This document shows positions 8,714 to 16,536 of a stretch of 64,000 nucleotides of DNA, piece after piece; positions within the stretch are counted from its first letter, which is position 1, and every line of letters begins with the position of its first letter. The notes under the pieces were generated by a model, which searched no databases, was not told the DNA's origin, and saw only the letters and a program-made list of their open reading frames with translations. A program made the position numbers and the translations under genes. Origin of the DNA: Veillonella tobetsuensis (GTDB lineage Bacteria; Bacillota; Negativicutes; Veillonellales; Veillonellaceae); assembly GCF_001078375.1 (NCBI RefSeq), contig NZ_BBXI01000014.1, positions 1 to 64,000 of the forward strand. The letters are read 5' to 3'.

Positions 8714-10987
8714 CCCTTGTACATTAGCTCCATCGGCCCTTTTTGTTTTAGGCGCCAAATATAATGTAGGCACTAAAACTGTTTCAGTTTTTCCATTTGG
8801 TAATACTACTGAATTACTAACTAATAATACAACATCCTCTTTAAGGTTATTTTGTTCAGCTACTGTTAATTCACGGCCTAATGCTATAGATTGTGATTTC
8901 GTAAGATTAATTCCTGCATCCATTAATTTACGATATTGTTCTTCAGCAGTTAAACCAGACTGCAATCTATTTTTTCCAGTTTGACGAAGAATTTCTTGCA
9001 TTACTAATTGCTGTTCATAATAACCATCCCCTAAACGTTTTTGTACATTCATAGGATCTAATTTCAGTCTATTTAATACATAATCTGAGGATAAAAAGTT
9101 TCGTCTATTTGTGAAGTTAGGATCTGTTTCCATAATATAAGAAGTATTAGGATTTTGAGAAATCTTACTTATAGAATTTAATAAAGAACTATCCTGTCCT
9201 ATATTTGTTTTGCTATTTAAATCATTTGATTTAAATACTGATAGGGGTAATTTAGTATTTAATTCTGTGACCTTATGATATGGTGCAGTATCAATGTTTG
9301 TAGAGTCCGCTCCATGATGATGATGTCTGCTATAAGATACCGCAGTTCCGTCTTCTATTATGTATTCTTTAGAAGATGGATTTGTCTGTTCAAATTTTTC
9401 TATTTTACCTGTTATTTCCCCTGCTGAACTAATTTGACTACTATCATTTTTGACATGATCTGCAGTAATTACTAGGTCACCACCAGAAATAATTCGGGCT
9501 GGTTTAGATGTATCAACTACATCCTTATGTTTTGTTCTAGTATAATTATAACGAACCCAATCATCTTTGTGATCTTTTTTTGCATAAAATTGTAAATTTT
9601 CGGCCTCAACAACCACTTGATCAATATCATCTGTTAATTCATTAAGATGATATATTTTAGGATCCTTAATCCTAAATTTTTCGCCAGGATAATCATTAAC
9701 AGTAACTTCATCCTTAATGGTCTCGACTTCACCGACTTGAACTCGCTTTAAAGTAACTCCCCCATTTATATTATTAATTTCTTTTGCAATTATTTTTCCA
9801 CCAGTTCCCGCCTCAATGGTCGCTCCAATATTTGTAATGTTATCTATTTTGCCTGATATAACACCATCATAAGATATATTACGACCTATTAGTAATTTGC
9901 CATCAGTTTTTATTACACTACCATTAGTATTAGAAATAGCTTGTCCTGCGATAGATAAACTATTCTGAGCTAGGATAATTGGGTTTTTATTTGTTGCTTG
10001 GTTACCGTTTTGAGATAAGGAATCTACCACAAAAGTTGCATTATCAGCATAAAATTTAGCTTCACCCGTTTGGTCAAAACTCTTAGATTTAATATATGCA
10101 TCAGATGAGGTAATTGTTCCTGTATTTTCAACTCGACCGTTAGCATCTAGAGATAAAGTATCACTCGCTGAAACTATACCTTTATTATTAACACCTAAAC
10201 CATCATTAGTTCCCACTAAATAAATGCTATTTGCATACATTCCTCCGATTTTAGCAACATCTAAACCTATTTTATTAGAGTCATTATTTTTAGTAACATT
10301 TATTACCTTACCATCACTATTTACATTTACGGTGTTTTGCCCAGAAACCATCTGAAGATTCTTGGCCCATAATTCACCATTTACTTTAACTGCTTCTGCT
10401 AAAATATCAGTTCTAGCAGTTTTAGATGTATTAAGACCTTGAGAATCAATTTGTATAGTACCTTGATTTATTTTATAGGCAGATATATTACCATTATCTA
10501 TAATTGGTTTACCTGTAGTTAGGGTAGCAGCATTAGTATTAATAAATGTACCATTATTAATAGAAATTCCATTAGGGTTTGCAATTATAACATGAGCTTT
10601 ATTTCCTGCAACTTCAAGAGCACCATTCATAGCTGTGGAGTTAGTTCCAGTTACTTCATTCAATATTGTTTTAGCAGTGGGACCAACTAAATTTGGATTT
10701 CCCATAATATAACCAGCTAACTCAGTAGATACTGGACGATTAGCATTATTTAAGATTAAGCCATTATTAATACTAAAAGAATCATATTGGTTATGAGATA
10801 AACCTTTATCATTAGGTGTATTAATATTAACTATAGATATACCATTACTAGCTACATCCATTTGAGGACCTAAACGGCTTGAATTTGGAACGACTGGATT
10901 TGCCATCGCTAATGGAATCCAAGGACTTGTATTTGTTATTAATAATGCTACTAATAATGATGATGCTGCATATTGTTTTGTATTCAT
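8711..10987 (-). CDS. TpsA N-terminal part: signal, TPS domain and first repeats
   Basis: 758 residues up to the amber codon. Residues 1-30 form a Sec signal (ASSLLVALLITNTSPWIPLAMA). The TPS domain (about 32-270) carries the hallmark NPNGI in HVIIANPNGISINNG and NPNL. Beta-helix repeats follow. A charged stretch (about 420-560) contains four consecutive His. The ATG at 10987 has AGGAGA 7 bases upstream; the in-frame TTG one codon earlier is less likely. A protein of this length could still be secreted by TpsB and act as a short adhesin, but would lack the toxin-like end. Confidence 0.8.
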   Translation of the reverse strand: MNTKQYAASSLLVALLITNTSPWIPLAMANPVVPNSSRLGPQMDVASNGISIVNINTPNDKGLSHNQYDSFSINNGLILNNANRPVSTELAGYIMGNPNLVGPTAKTILNEVTGTNSTAMNGALEVAGNKAHVIIANPNGISINNGTFINTNAATLTTGKPIIDNGNISAYKINQGTIQIDSQGLNTSKTARTDILAEAVKVNGELWAKNLQMVSGQNTVNVNSDGKVINVTKNNDSNKIGLDVAKIGGMYANSIYLVGTNDGLGVNNKGIVSASDTLSLDANGRVENTGTITSSDAYIKSKSFDQTGEAKFYADNATFVVDSLSQNGNQATNKNPIILAQNSLSIAGQAISNTNGSVIKTDGKLLIGRNISYDGVISGKIDNITNIGATIEAGTGGKIIAKEINNINGGVTLKRVQVGEVETIKDEVTVNDYPGEKFRIKDPKIYHLNELTDDIDQVVVEAENLQFYAKKDHKDDWVRYNYTRTKHKDVVDTSKPARIISGGDLVITADHVKNDSSQISSAGEITGKIEKFEQTNPSSKEYIIEDGTAVSYSRHHHHGADSTNIDTAPYHKVTELNTKLPLSVFKSNDLNSKTNIGQDSSLLNSISKISQNPNTSYIMETDPNFTNRRNFLSSDYVLNRLKLDPMNVQKRLGDGYYEQQLVMQEILRQTGKNRLQSGLTAEEQYRKLMDAGINLTKSQSIALGRELTVAEQNNLKEDVVLLVSNSVVLPNGKTETVLVPTLYLAPKTKRADGANVQG

Positions 10988-11085
10988 CAATCTCTCCTAC
11001 ACTTATTATTCTTATATATGACTCTCAACTTATATACATTTTTATTTATAACTTTAATTTAGTCATATTTAATTAATAGAAATTT

Positions 11086-12777
11086 CTAAAACTGATATCC
11101 TACTCTAAAAGCCCAAACACGTGTATCGGTCGTAAAACCTGCTGGTTTTTTTAACGGTGTTCCTAATGAAATATCATAATTAAATCTATTCTTAACATTA
11201 CCACGTAAGCCCAATACACCACCTATTAAGGTATTACCGATTTGAGTTTCTGTAGAAGGCCCCCATACATGACCGATATCTATGCCAATATATGGTACTA
11301 TAGTCTGATTTTTAAACGGTAATGACCATTCATTTTGTATATAGTATCCAGAATCCCCACGTAATGTTTCTTCGCCACTAAATCCACGAACAGAATATCT
11401 ACCTCCAATACTAAATTGATCAGTCCCAAATAAACGTTTATCTGTAAACTGACTTCTGAATCGCATAGTATATGAACCTTGTTTGTGACCTATATTGATT
11501 CTGCTTTGTATTTGCCCCTCAATACCTGCCATTTTATAAAGAGTTGTGGGATTACTAGCTACGCCTTCCCAGTTGTGAACTTTAGCCCCTATCCCCTTTA
11601 TCCCTTGTCGATAGAATAAATAAATATCCGATACAGTATTTCCACTATATTGACGGTGAGATAGGCCTAATTCTACAGATGACGTATGTTGCTCTTGAAC
11701 ACCAATTTCTACATCTTCTAAATAACTATGACGAGATTTATGAGTAATTTTAGCTACTGCAGATGTTTTACTTCGACTGGTTCGATTCAACAAATGCTCC
11801 ATAGATAGTTCAGTTCCTCTTGTTGTCCCAGATGATGTAAAGGCATTTGGCATAAAAACTAACTGCTCATATTTATATTTATACGTTGATAATCGATATG
11901 TTTGATTGCCATTTGGAATAGTATAACTAAACGCATATTGTTTAGAATCTTGTCCATTATTATTATCTAAGTTTTTTGTAAAGCTAGTTGTTAAGGTATC
12001 ATTTAATCCTATAAGTTGACTAAATGATAAGTAGGTTGTACCTTGATATTTTCCAGTTAATTTATAACCTGAATTATCCAACATTAATGAACCATGTACA
12101 AAATCTTTTTGCTTAATTGTTAATTTAACAATAGAGTGTAAAGGTTTGTTCCCTGGTTCAATGTCCATCTTAATATCCTGGCCAGGTACACTTCGAATTT
12201 GATCGATTCCCTGTTCTAAATCCTGTCTACGAAGAATATTACCAGGACGAATTGGAAATGCACTTCTCCAATTAGATTTTGTTTTTGAATTAGTTAATAC
12301 TATATCCTCAACATAGCCTGGTAAAATTTCAAGAATTAATGTACCAGACTGCAAATCTTGGTTTGGTATAATAACTTGACTCGTTATATATCCATCAGAT
12401 AATATCTGCTCTTGTAAATGTCTTTGTAAAAAAGAAAGTCCTTCCTTTCCTACTTTTTGATGTTCATATGCAGATAACCTATTTTTATACTTCTTAAATC
12501 TTGGTTCTGATGAATTAACAATAATCTTATCAATTTTAAACGAAACAGCTTCTTTAGGTAACATTGTTATTGTAGAGTCATTCAATTTATCATATTCTGA
12601 TTTTTGACGCGACAAAGCGGCTCCAGCCATTGGTGCTTCTGCGCGTTGACGCAATAAAGCATCGGCTCGAGCCGCTTCCTGTTGTTCATATGGTGACGAA
12701 ATATTCGTAGCATAAATAGAGCTACTTAAAGAGCTAATAATTAAAGTACTAGCTAAAATCTGGTACACTTGCTTCAT
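11086..12777 (-). CDS. TpsB/FhaC-family outer-membrane two-partner secretion transporter
   Basis: 563 residues. It has a Sec signal (about 1-23), an N-terminal linker helix, a POTRA region (about 75-225, including the GYITSQVIIPNQDL and LEILPGYVEDIVL segments), then a 16-strand-type beta barrel. The barrel carries the family's VRGF motif (RYSVRGFSGEETLRGDSG) and a C-terminal aromatic residue (VGYQF). It exports the TpsA partner across the outer membrane by recognising the TPS domain. It is the first gene of the locus, under its own promoter, with a GGAGAGG ribosome binding site. It appears intact even though its substrate gene is interrupted. Confidence 0.92.
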   Translation of the reverse strand: MKQVYQILASTLIISSLSSSIYATNISSPYEQQEAARADALLRQRAEAPMAGAALSRQKSEYDKLNDSTITMLPKEAVSFKIDKIIVNSSEPRFKKYKNRLSAYEHQKVGKEGLSFLQRHLQEQILSDGYITSQVIIPNQDLQSGTLILEILPGYVEDIVLTNSKTKSNWRSAFPIRPGNILRRQDLEQGIDQIRSVPGQDIKMDIEPGNKPLHSIVKLTIKQKDFVHGSLMLDNSGYKLTGKYQGTTYLSFSQLIGLNDTLTTSFTKNLDNNNGQDSKQYAFSYTIPNGNQTYRLSTYKYKYEQLVFMPNAFTSSGTTRGTELSMEHLLNRTSRSKTSAVAKITHKSRHSYLEDVEIGVQEQHTSSVELGLSHRQYSGNTVSDIYLFYRQGIKGIGAKVHNWEGVASNPTTLYKMAGIEGQIQSRINIGHKQGSYTMRFRSQFTDKRLFGTDQFSIGGRYSVRGFSGEETLRGDSGYYIQNEWSLPFKNQTIVPYIGIDIGHVWGPSTETQIGNTLIGGVLGLRGNVKNRFNYDISLGTPLKKPAGFTTDTRVWAFRVGYQF

Positions 12778-12806
12778 AATCCCTCTCCTTTCAAATATAT
12801 AGAGAG

Positions 12807-12836
12807 ATTATAAACCAAAAAAATATATTTTGTAAA
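12807..12836 (-). promoter_or_regulatory. Promoter of the tpsBA locus
   Basis: Minus strand TTTACA (12836-12831), an 18-bp AT-rich spacer and TATAAT (12812-12807), about 30 bp before the tpsB start. Confidence 0.7.
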
Positions 12837-12913
12837 CGAATATTTAAAATTTTCACGAATTCTTTATCTTTCAAACTTACTTTTATTAGGTGCTTTATTT
12901 ATAATTTTTGAAC

Positions 12914-12949
12914 AAAAAACTGTGATGAGATTTCTATACCTCATCACAG
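12914..12949 (-). terminator. Terminator of tyrS
   Basis: Stem ctgtgatgag / ctcatcacag (12920-12949), followed on the minus strand by TTTTTT. Confidence 0.88.
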
Positions 12950-12956
12950 CCTTATA

Positions 12957-14165
12957 TTAGTTAAATTTAATTTTGATAAATTTACGTTTACCTACTTGAA
13001 CAATCATACCATCTTCAAGAACTAGGTTTTCTTCGCCATATTTTTCGCCATTCACTTTGAATGCACCAGCTTTAATGGAGCGGCGAGCTTCACCATTAGA
13101 AGCAGTCAAACCAGCATCCGTACAGAATTGTGGTACGAAAATAGCTTCGCTAGGTTTATCAATAGCATATTCAGGAATATCTGTTGGCAATGCATGTTGT
13201 TGGAATACGCGTTTAAATTCATCTTCCGCTTCTTGCGCTGCTTGTTCACCATGATATAAACGAACGATAGTTTTTGCCAATTGCATTTTTGCATCACGTG
13301 GGTGCAATGTGCCATTTTCTAAACGTTCTTCCATGTCGTCTTGATCTTCGATAGTCATATCCGTAACGAGCATGAAGTAACGCATCATCAATTCATCAGG
13401 AATAGACATGGCCTTGCCATACATATCCTTAGGTGCTTCATCAATACCAATGTAGTTCCCCAATGATTTACTCATTTTTTGAACGCCATCAAGGCCTTCT
13501 AATAAAGGCATTGTGATAACAACTTGTGGTTCTTGTTCATTTAATTCTTGTAGATGACGACCCATGAGAAGATTGAAAGTTTGATCTGTACCACCGAATT
13601 CAACATCTGCATGTAATGCAACGGAATCATAGCCTTGCATTAATGGGTACATAAATTCATGAACGCCTATAGGACGACCTTCTTTATAGCGTTTATCAAA
13701 GTCATCGCGCTCCATCATACGTGCTACTGTATAAGAACTTGCCAAGCGAAGTACATCAGCGAAGTTCATGGATTCAAGCCATTCACTATTATCGCGTACA
13801 ATTGTTTTTTCAGGGTCTAATACCTTAAAGATTTGTGTCTTATAGGTTTCCGCATTTTTTAATACTTCTTCCTTAGTAAGTGGTGGGCGTGTTACGCTTT
13901 TACCAGTAGGGTCACCAATACGCGCCGTAAAACCGCCGATTACAATAACCACTTGATGGCCAAACTCTTGGAACAAGCGAAGCTTACGAAGTGGTACGGT
14001 ATGACCTAAATGAATGTCAGGAGCCGTAGGATCGAGGCCCAATTTTACGATCAATGGTTTATTCTCTTTAATGGAACGTTCTATTTTTTTGACTAAGTCT
14101 TCTTCATTAATTATTCCAGATACGCCATGTTTAATTTGGCGAACTTGTTCTTGTGCTGTAATCAT
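12957..14165 (-). CDS. tyrS: Tyrosyl-tRNA synthetase
   Basis: Charges tRNA-Tyr with tyrosine. 402 residues, class I fold: HIGH-type motif HLGH in [13 protein letters not shown] (about residue 40), KMSKS in [13 protein letters not shown] (about 230), and a C-terminal S4 RNA-binding domain (about 335-400, [15 protein letters not shown]). The ATG at 14165 has AGGAGG 6 bases upstream. The longer frame from 14207 would begin upstream of the transcript start implied by the promoter at 14198-14226. The leader is only about 25 bases, too short for a T-box. Monocistronic, divergent from the penicillin-binding protein gene. Confidence 0.96.
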   Translation of the reverse strand: MITAQEQVRQIKHGVSGIINEEDLVKKIERSIKENKPLIVKLGLDPTAPDIHLGHTVPLRKLRLFQEFGHQVVIVIGGFTARIGDPTGKSVTRPPLTKEEVLKNAETYKTQIFKVLDPEKTIVRDNSEWLESMNFADVLRLASSYTVARMMERDDFDKRYKEGRPIGVHEFMYPLMQGYDSVALHADVEFGGTDQTFNLLMGRHLQELNEQEPQVVITMPLLEGLDGVQKMSKSLGNYIGIDEAPKDMYGKAMSIPDELMMRYFMLVTDMTIEDQDDMEERLENGTLHPRDAKMQLAKTIVRLYHGEQAAQEAEDEFKRVFQQHALPTDIPEYAIDKPSEAIFVPQFCTDAGLTASNGEARRSIKAGAFKVNGEKYGEENLVLEDGMIVQVGKRKFIKIKFN

Positions 14166-14197
14166 GGAAATCCTCCTACATAAAATCTGTTCTCTAT

Positions 14198-14226
14198 AGT
14201 ATACCATTATAAGTAGGCTTTCACAA
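14198..14226 (-). promoter_or_regulatory. Promoter of tyrS
   Basis: Minus strand TTGTGA (14226-14221), 17 bp, TATACT (14203-14198). It decides the tyrS start at 14165. Confidence 0.65.
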
Positions 14227-14259
14227 TTATATATAGTGTTTGTTTTATGTCGTTTATGG

Positions 14260-14265
14260 TATAAT
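14260..14265 (+). promoter_or_regulatory. -10 box for the penicillin-binding protein gene
   Basis: TATAAT on the plus strand, 58 bp before the ATG. The -35 is poor (TGTTTG at 17 bp). Confidence 0.4.
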
Positions 14266-14322
14266 GTTTATAACTGCGTAATATATTTTACGTTATATTT
14301 ACTTTAAAAAAGAGGTGACTCT

Positions 14323-16416
14323 ATGAGTAATAATAACTCAAATACGAGAACTCGTCGTAAAACTACTCCTGATTCGAGCAATCCAAAGACATCTACCAAG
14401 AAAACAATTTGGATGATAGTTTTATTATTAGTTCTTATTGTGACTGGTGGTGGCTGCGGATTTATTAGTGCTACCATGTCTAATCTTCCAGATGTATCTA
14501 ATGTAAGGCCATCTGCATCTTCTCAGATTTATGATGTACACGGTAATTTAATTACCACTGTTCATTCTACCGAGAACCGTTTACCTGTTCCAATTAACGA
14601 GGTACCAAAGGAATTACAAGATGCTTTTGTGGCTACTGAAGACTCTCGTTTCTACAGCCATCATGGTATCGACCCTATCGGTATCTTACGGGCTATCTGG
14701 GTTAACATTGTGCATAGTGGCGTATCTGAGGGTGGTTCCACAATCACGCAACAATTAGCACGTAATGCATTCCTATCCCAAGATAGAACTTTTAAACGTA
14801 AAATCTCTGAAGCTATGTTAGCAATTAAAATTGAGCAACATTATACAAAACAAGAAATTCTTGAAATGTATATGAACCAAATTTATTTCGGCCAAGGTGC
14901 TTACGGGGTTCAATCTGCTGCTCATATTTACTTTGGCAAAGATGTGCGCGATTTAACATTAGCACAATGTGCTATGCTAGCAGGCTTACCGCAAAGCCCT
15001 AATTACTATTCCCCATTCAACAATCTAGAGGCTGGTAAAAAACGCCAAGCTGTTGTATTGGGACAAATGGTAAAGTATGGGTACCTTTCACAAGAAAAGG
15101 CTGATGAAGCTCGCGAAGCTGATTTAGGCTTGATTGCAAAACAAGAACAAACTCATGAAAACAACAATGCGTCCTATTTCATCAACTATGTAATTGCTCA
15201 AGTTTCTGAGAAATATGGTGATGATGCTATTTATAAAGATGGTTTAAAAATCTATACCACTTTAGATATGGATGCTCAAAATGCTGCTGTAGCAGCAATG
15301 CAAAACTTGCCTAACTACTACACAGATAAAAATGGTCTACATCAACCGCAAGGTGCTATTATTGCAATGAATCCACATAATGGTTACATCGTTGCTATGG
15401 TTGGTGGACGTGGCGATGACTCCTTTAACCGAGCCACACAAGCGGAACGTCAACCTGGCTCTGCAATGAAACCTTTTGTTTACTTAGCTGCTATTCAATC
15501 TGGTAAAACGCCTGGTTCCATCATTGATGACAGCCCTGTTGACTTTAATGGTTGGCGACCTCAAAACTATGAAAGAAACTTTGAAGGAAATATTACTTAC
15601 CGCTATGCGTTGCAACATTCCCGTAACGTACCAGCTGTAAAAATTGCGGACGAAGTTGGCATGAGCCGAATTATCGACTTAGCTAAGAAAATGGGGATCA
15701 CCACCCTTACAGATGACGACAACAACTTGTCTACTGCACTAGGTGGTTTAACTCATGGTGTATCACCGTTAGAAATGGCACAAGCTTATGGTGTACTTGC
15801 TAATGGTGGTATTAAGGTACAACCAACAGCTATCGTTAAAATCGTAGATCGTAATGGTCAAGTTGTTGAAGAAAACTCCATCCAAGAAAAACGTGTTGTA
15901 GAAGAAAAAGATGCAGCTATCATTACCAATATGCTAGAGTCTGTTATTAACGGCGGTACTGGCGGTAATGCTGCTATCGGTCGTCCTGCAGCTGGTAAAA
16001 CAGGTACAACAGATGATTCCAAAGACGCTTGGTTTGTTGGTTATACTCCTGACCTAGTTGCTGCAGTTTGGATTGGCGATGACTACGGTTCTGAAACATT
16101 GCACGGTATTACTGGTGGTAGTACACCTGCTGTAATGTGGGGACAATTCATGTCTGCTGCATTAGCTAATACACCGGCTACAGACTTTAATGTACCTGCT
16201 AGTGCACAAGCTGCAGTTAGCGAGGGCTATTTCAATCCTGTCAAACAAGTACAGAAAAAAGATGACAAGGATAAAAAAGATGACAAAGATAAAAAGGATG
16301 ACAAGGATAAAAAAGAAGAAATCTCTAAAGATGATGATTCCTCATCCAATGTAGAATCTACTGATTCTAAACCTAGTCAGTCTAAATCTAAAAAAGAGAA
16401 AAAGAAAGATCGCTAG
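14323..16416 (+). CDS. Class A penicillin-binding protein (PBP1a family)
   Basis: Bifunctional peptidoglycan glycosyltransferase/transpeptidase anchored in the inner membrane. One N-terminal membrane helix (about 27-50). GT51 domain about 70-245, with EDSRFYSHHGIDPIG and GGSTITQQLARN. Transpeptidase domain about 330-590: serine nucleophile motif SAMK in RQPGSAMKPFVYL, SRN, and KTG in AAGKTGTTDDSKDAWF. The C-terminal 60 residues are a disordered, highly charged tail with DDKDKK repeats, then Ser/Lys-rich sequence. Ribosome binding site GAGGTG precedes the ATG. It is the only large plus-strand gene, divergent from tyrS, and ends at a strong terminator. Confidence 0.93.
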   Translation: MSNNNSNTRTRRKTTPDSSNPKTSTKKTIWMIVLLLVLIVTGGGCGFISATMSNLPDVSNVRPSASSQIYDVHGNLITTVHSTENRLPVPINEVPKELQDAFVATEDSRFYSHHGIDPIGILRAIWVNIVHSGVSEGGSTITQQLARNAFLSQDRTFKRKISEAMLAIKIEQHYTKQEILEMYMNQIYFGQGAYGVQSAAHIYFGKDVRDLTLAQCAMLAGLPQSPNYYSPFNNLEAGKKRQAVVLGQMVKYGYLSQEKADEAREADLGLIAKQEQTHENNNASYFINYVIAQVSEKYGDDAIYKDGLKIYTTLDMDAQNAAVAAMQNLPNYYTDKNGLHQPQGAIIAMNPHNGYIVAMVGGRGDDSFNRATQAERQPGSAMKPFVYLAAIQSGKTPGSIIDDSPVDFNGWRPQNYERNFEGNITYRYALQHSRNVPAVKIADEVGMSRIIDLAKKMGITTLTDDDNNLSTALGGLTHGVSPLEMAQAYGVLANGGIKVQPTAIVKIVDRNGQVVEENSIQEKRVVEEKDAAIITNMLESVINGGTGGNAAIGRPAAGKTGTTDDSKDAWFVGYTPDLVAAVWIGDDYGSETLHGITGGSTPAVMWGQFMSAALANTPATDFNVPASAQAAVSEGYFNPVKQVQKKDDKDKKDDKDKKDDKDKKEEISKDDDSSSNVESTDSKPSQSKSKKEKKKDR
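16261..16314 (+). repeat. Three tandem 18-bp repeats in the PBP tail
   Basis: Copies at 16261-16278, 16279-16296 and 16297-16314 of gatgacaaggataaaaaa, differing at only two positions, encode DDKDKK three times. Such an array can change copy number by slippage without breaking the frame. Confidence 0.85.
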
Positions 16417-16437
16417 TCTTAGTAGGTTAACATACAA

Positions 16438-16469
16438 AGAGGCAAAACCAAATGGTTTTGCCTCTTTTC
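16438..16469 (+). terminator. Terminator of the PBP gene
   Basis: Perfect 12-bp stem agaggcaaaacc / ggttttgcctct, followed by TTTTCT. Confidence 0.9.
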
Positions 16470-16475
16470 TCATAC

Positions 16476-16507
16476 AAAAAAGTAGCAGATTCCAAGAATC
16501 TGCTACT
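16476..16507 (-). terminator. Terminator of mutS2
   Basis: Perfect 12-bp stem agtagcagattc / gaatctgctact, followed on the minus strand by TTTTTTG. It converges with the PBP terminator. Confidence 0.9.
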
Positions 16508-16536
16508 TTAGTATCTCTACTCAAGATGTGGATATA

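Larger units (their letters stand above)
4307..10987 (-). pseudogene. tpsA, filamentous-haemagglutinin/CdiA-like exoprotein split by an amber codon
   Basis: One reading frame of 2227 codons runs from the ATG at 10987 to the stop at 4307, interrupted only by a TAG at 8711-8713. The 142 codons between that TAG and the next ATG (8284) are open and read as the same Asn/Gly-rich beta-helix repeats, so this is one gene with a single nonsense codon, not two genes. Intact, it would have a Sec signal, a TPS secretion domain with NPNGI, long beta-helix repeats, haemagglutinin repeats, a pretoxin region and a variable C-terminus. Unless the stop is suppressed or is a sequencing error, only the N-terminal third is made from the native start. 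tpsB lies 98 bp upstream. Confidence 0.8.

Noticed and set aside
4307-10990. Two independent haemagglutinin genes
   Set aside because: The 8711-10990 and 4307-8284 frames are in the same phase, and the intervening 8285-8710 is open and repeat-like; only one TAG separates them.
12957-14207. Longer TyrS starting at 14207
   Set aside because: The extra codons overlap the promoter; ATG 14165 has an ideal ribosome binding site and gives the family length.
14166-14207. T-box riboswitch ahead of tyrS
   Set aside because: The promoter leaves a leader of only about 25 bases; pheS likewise has no leader long enough.
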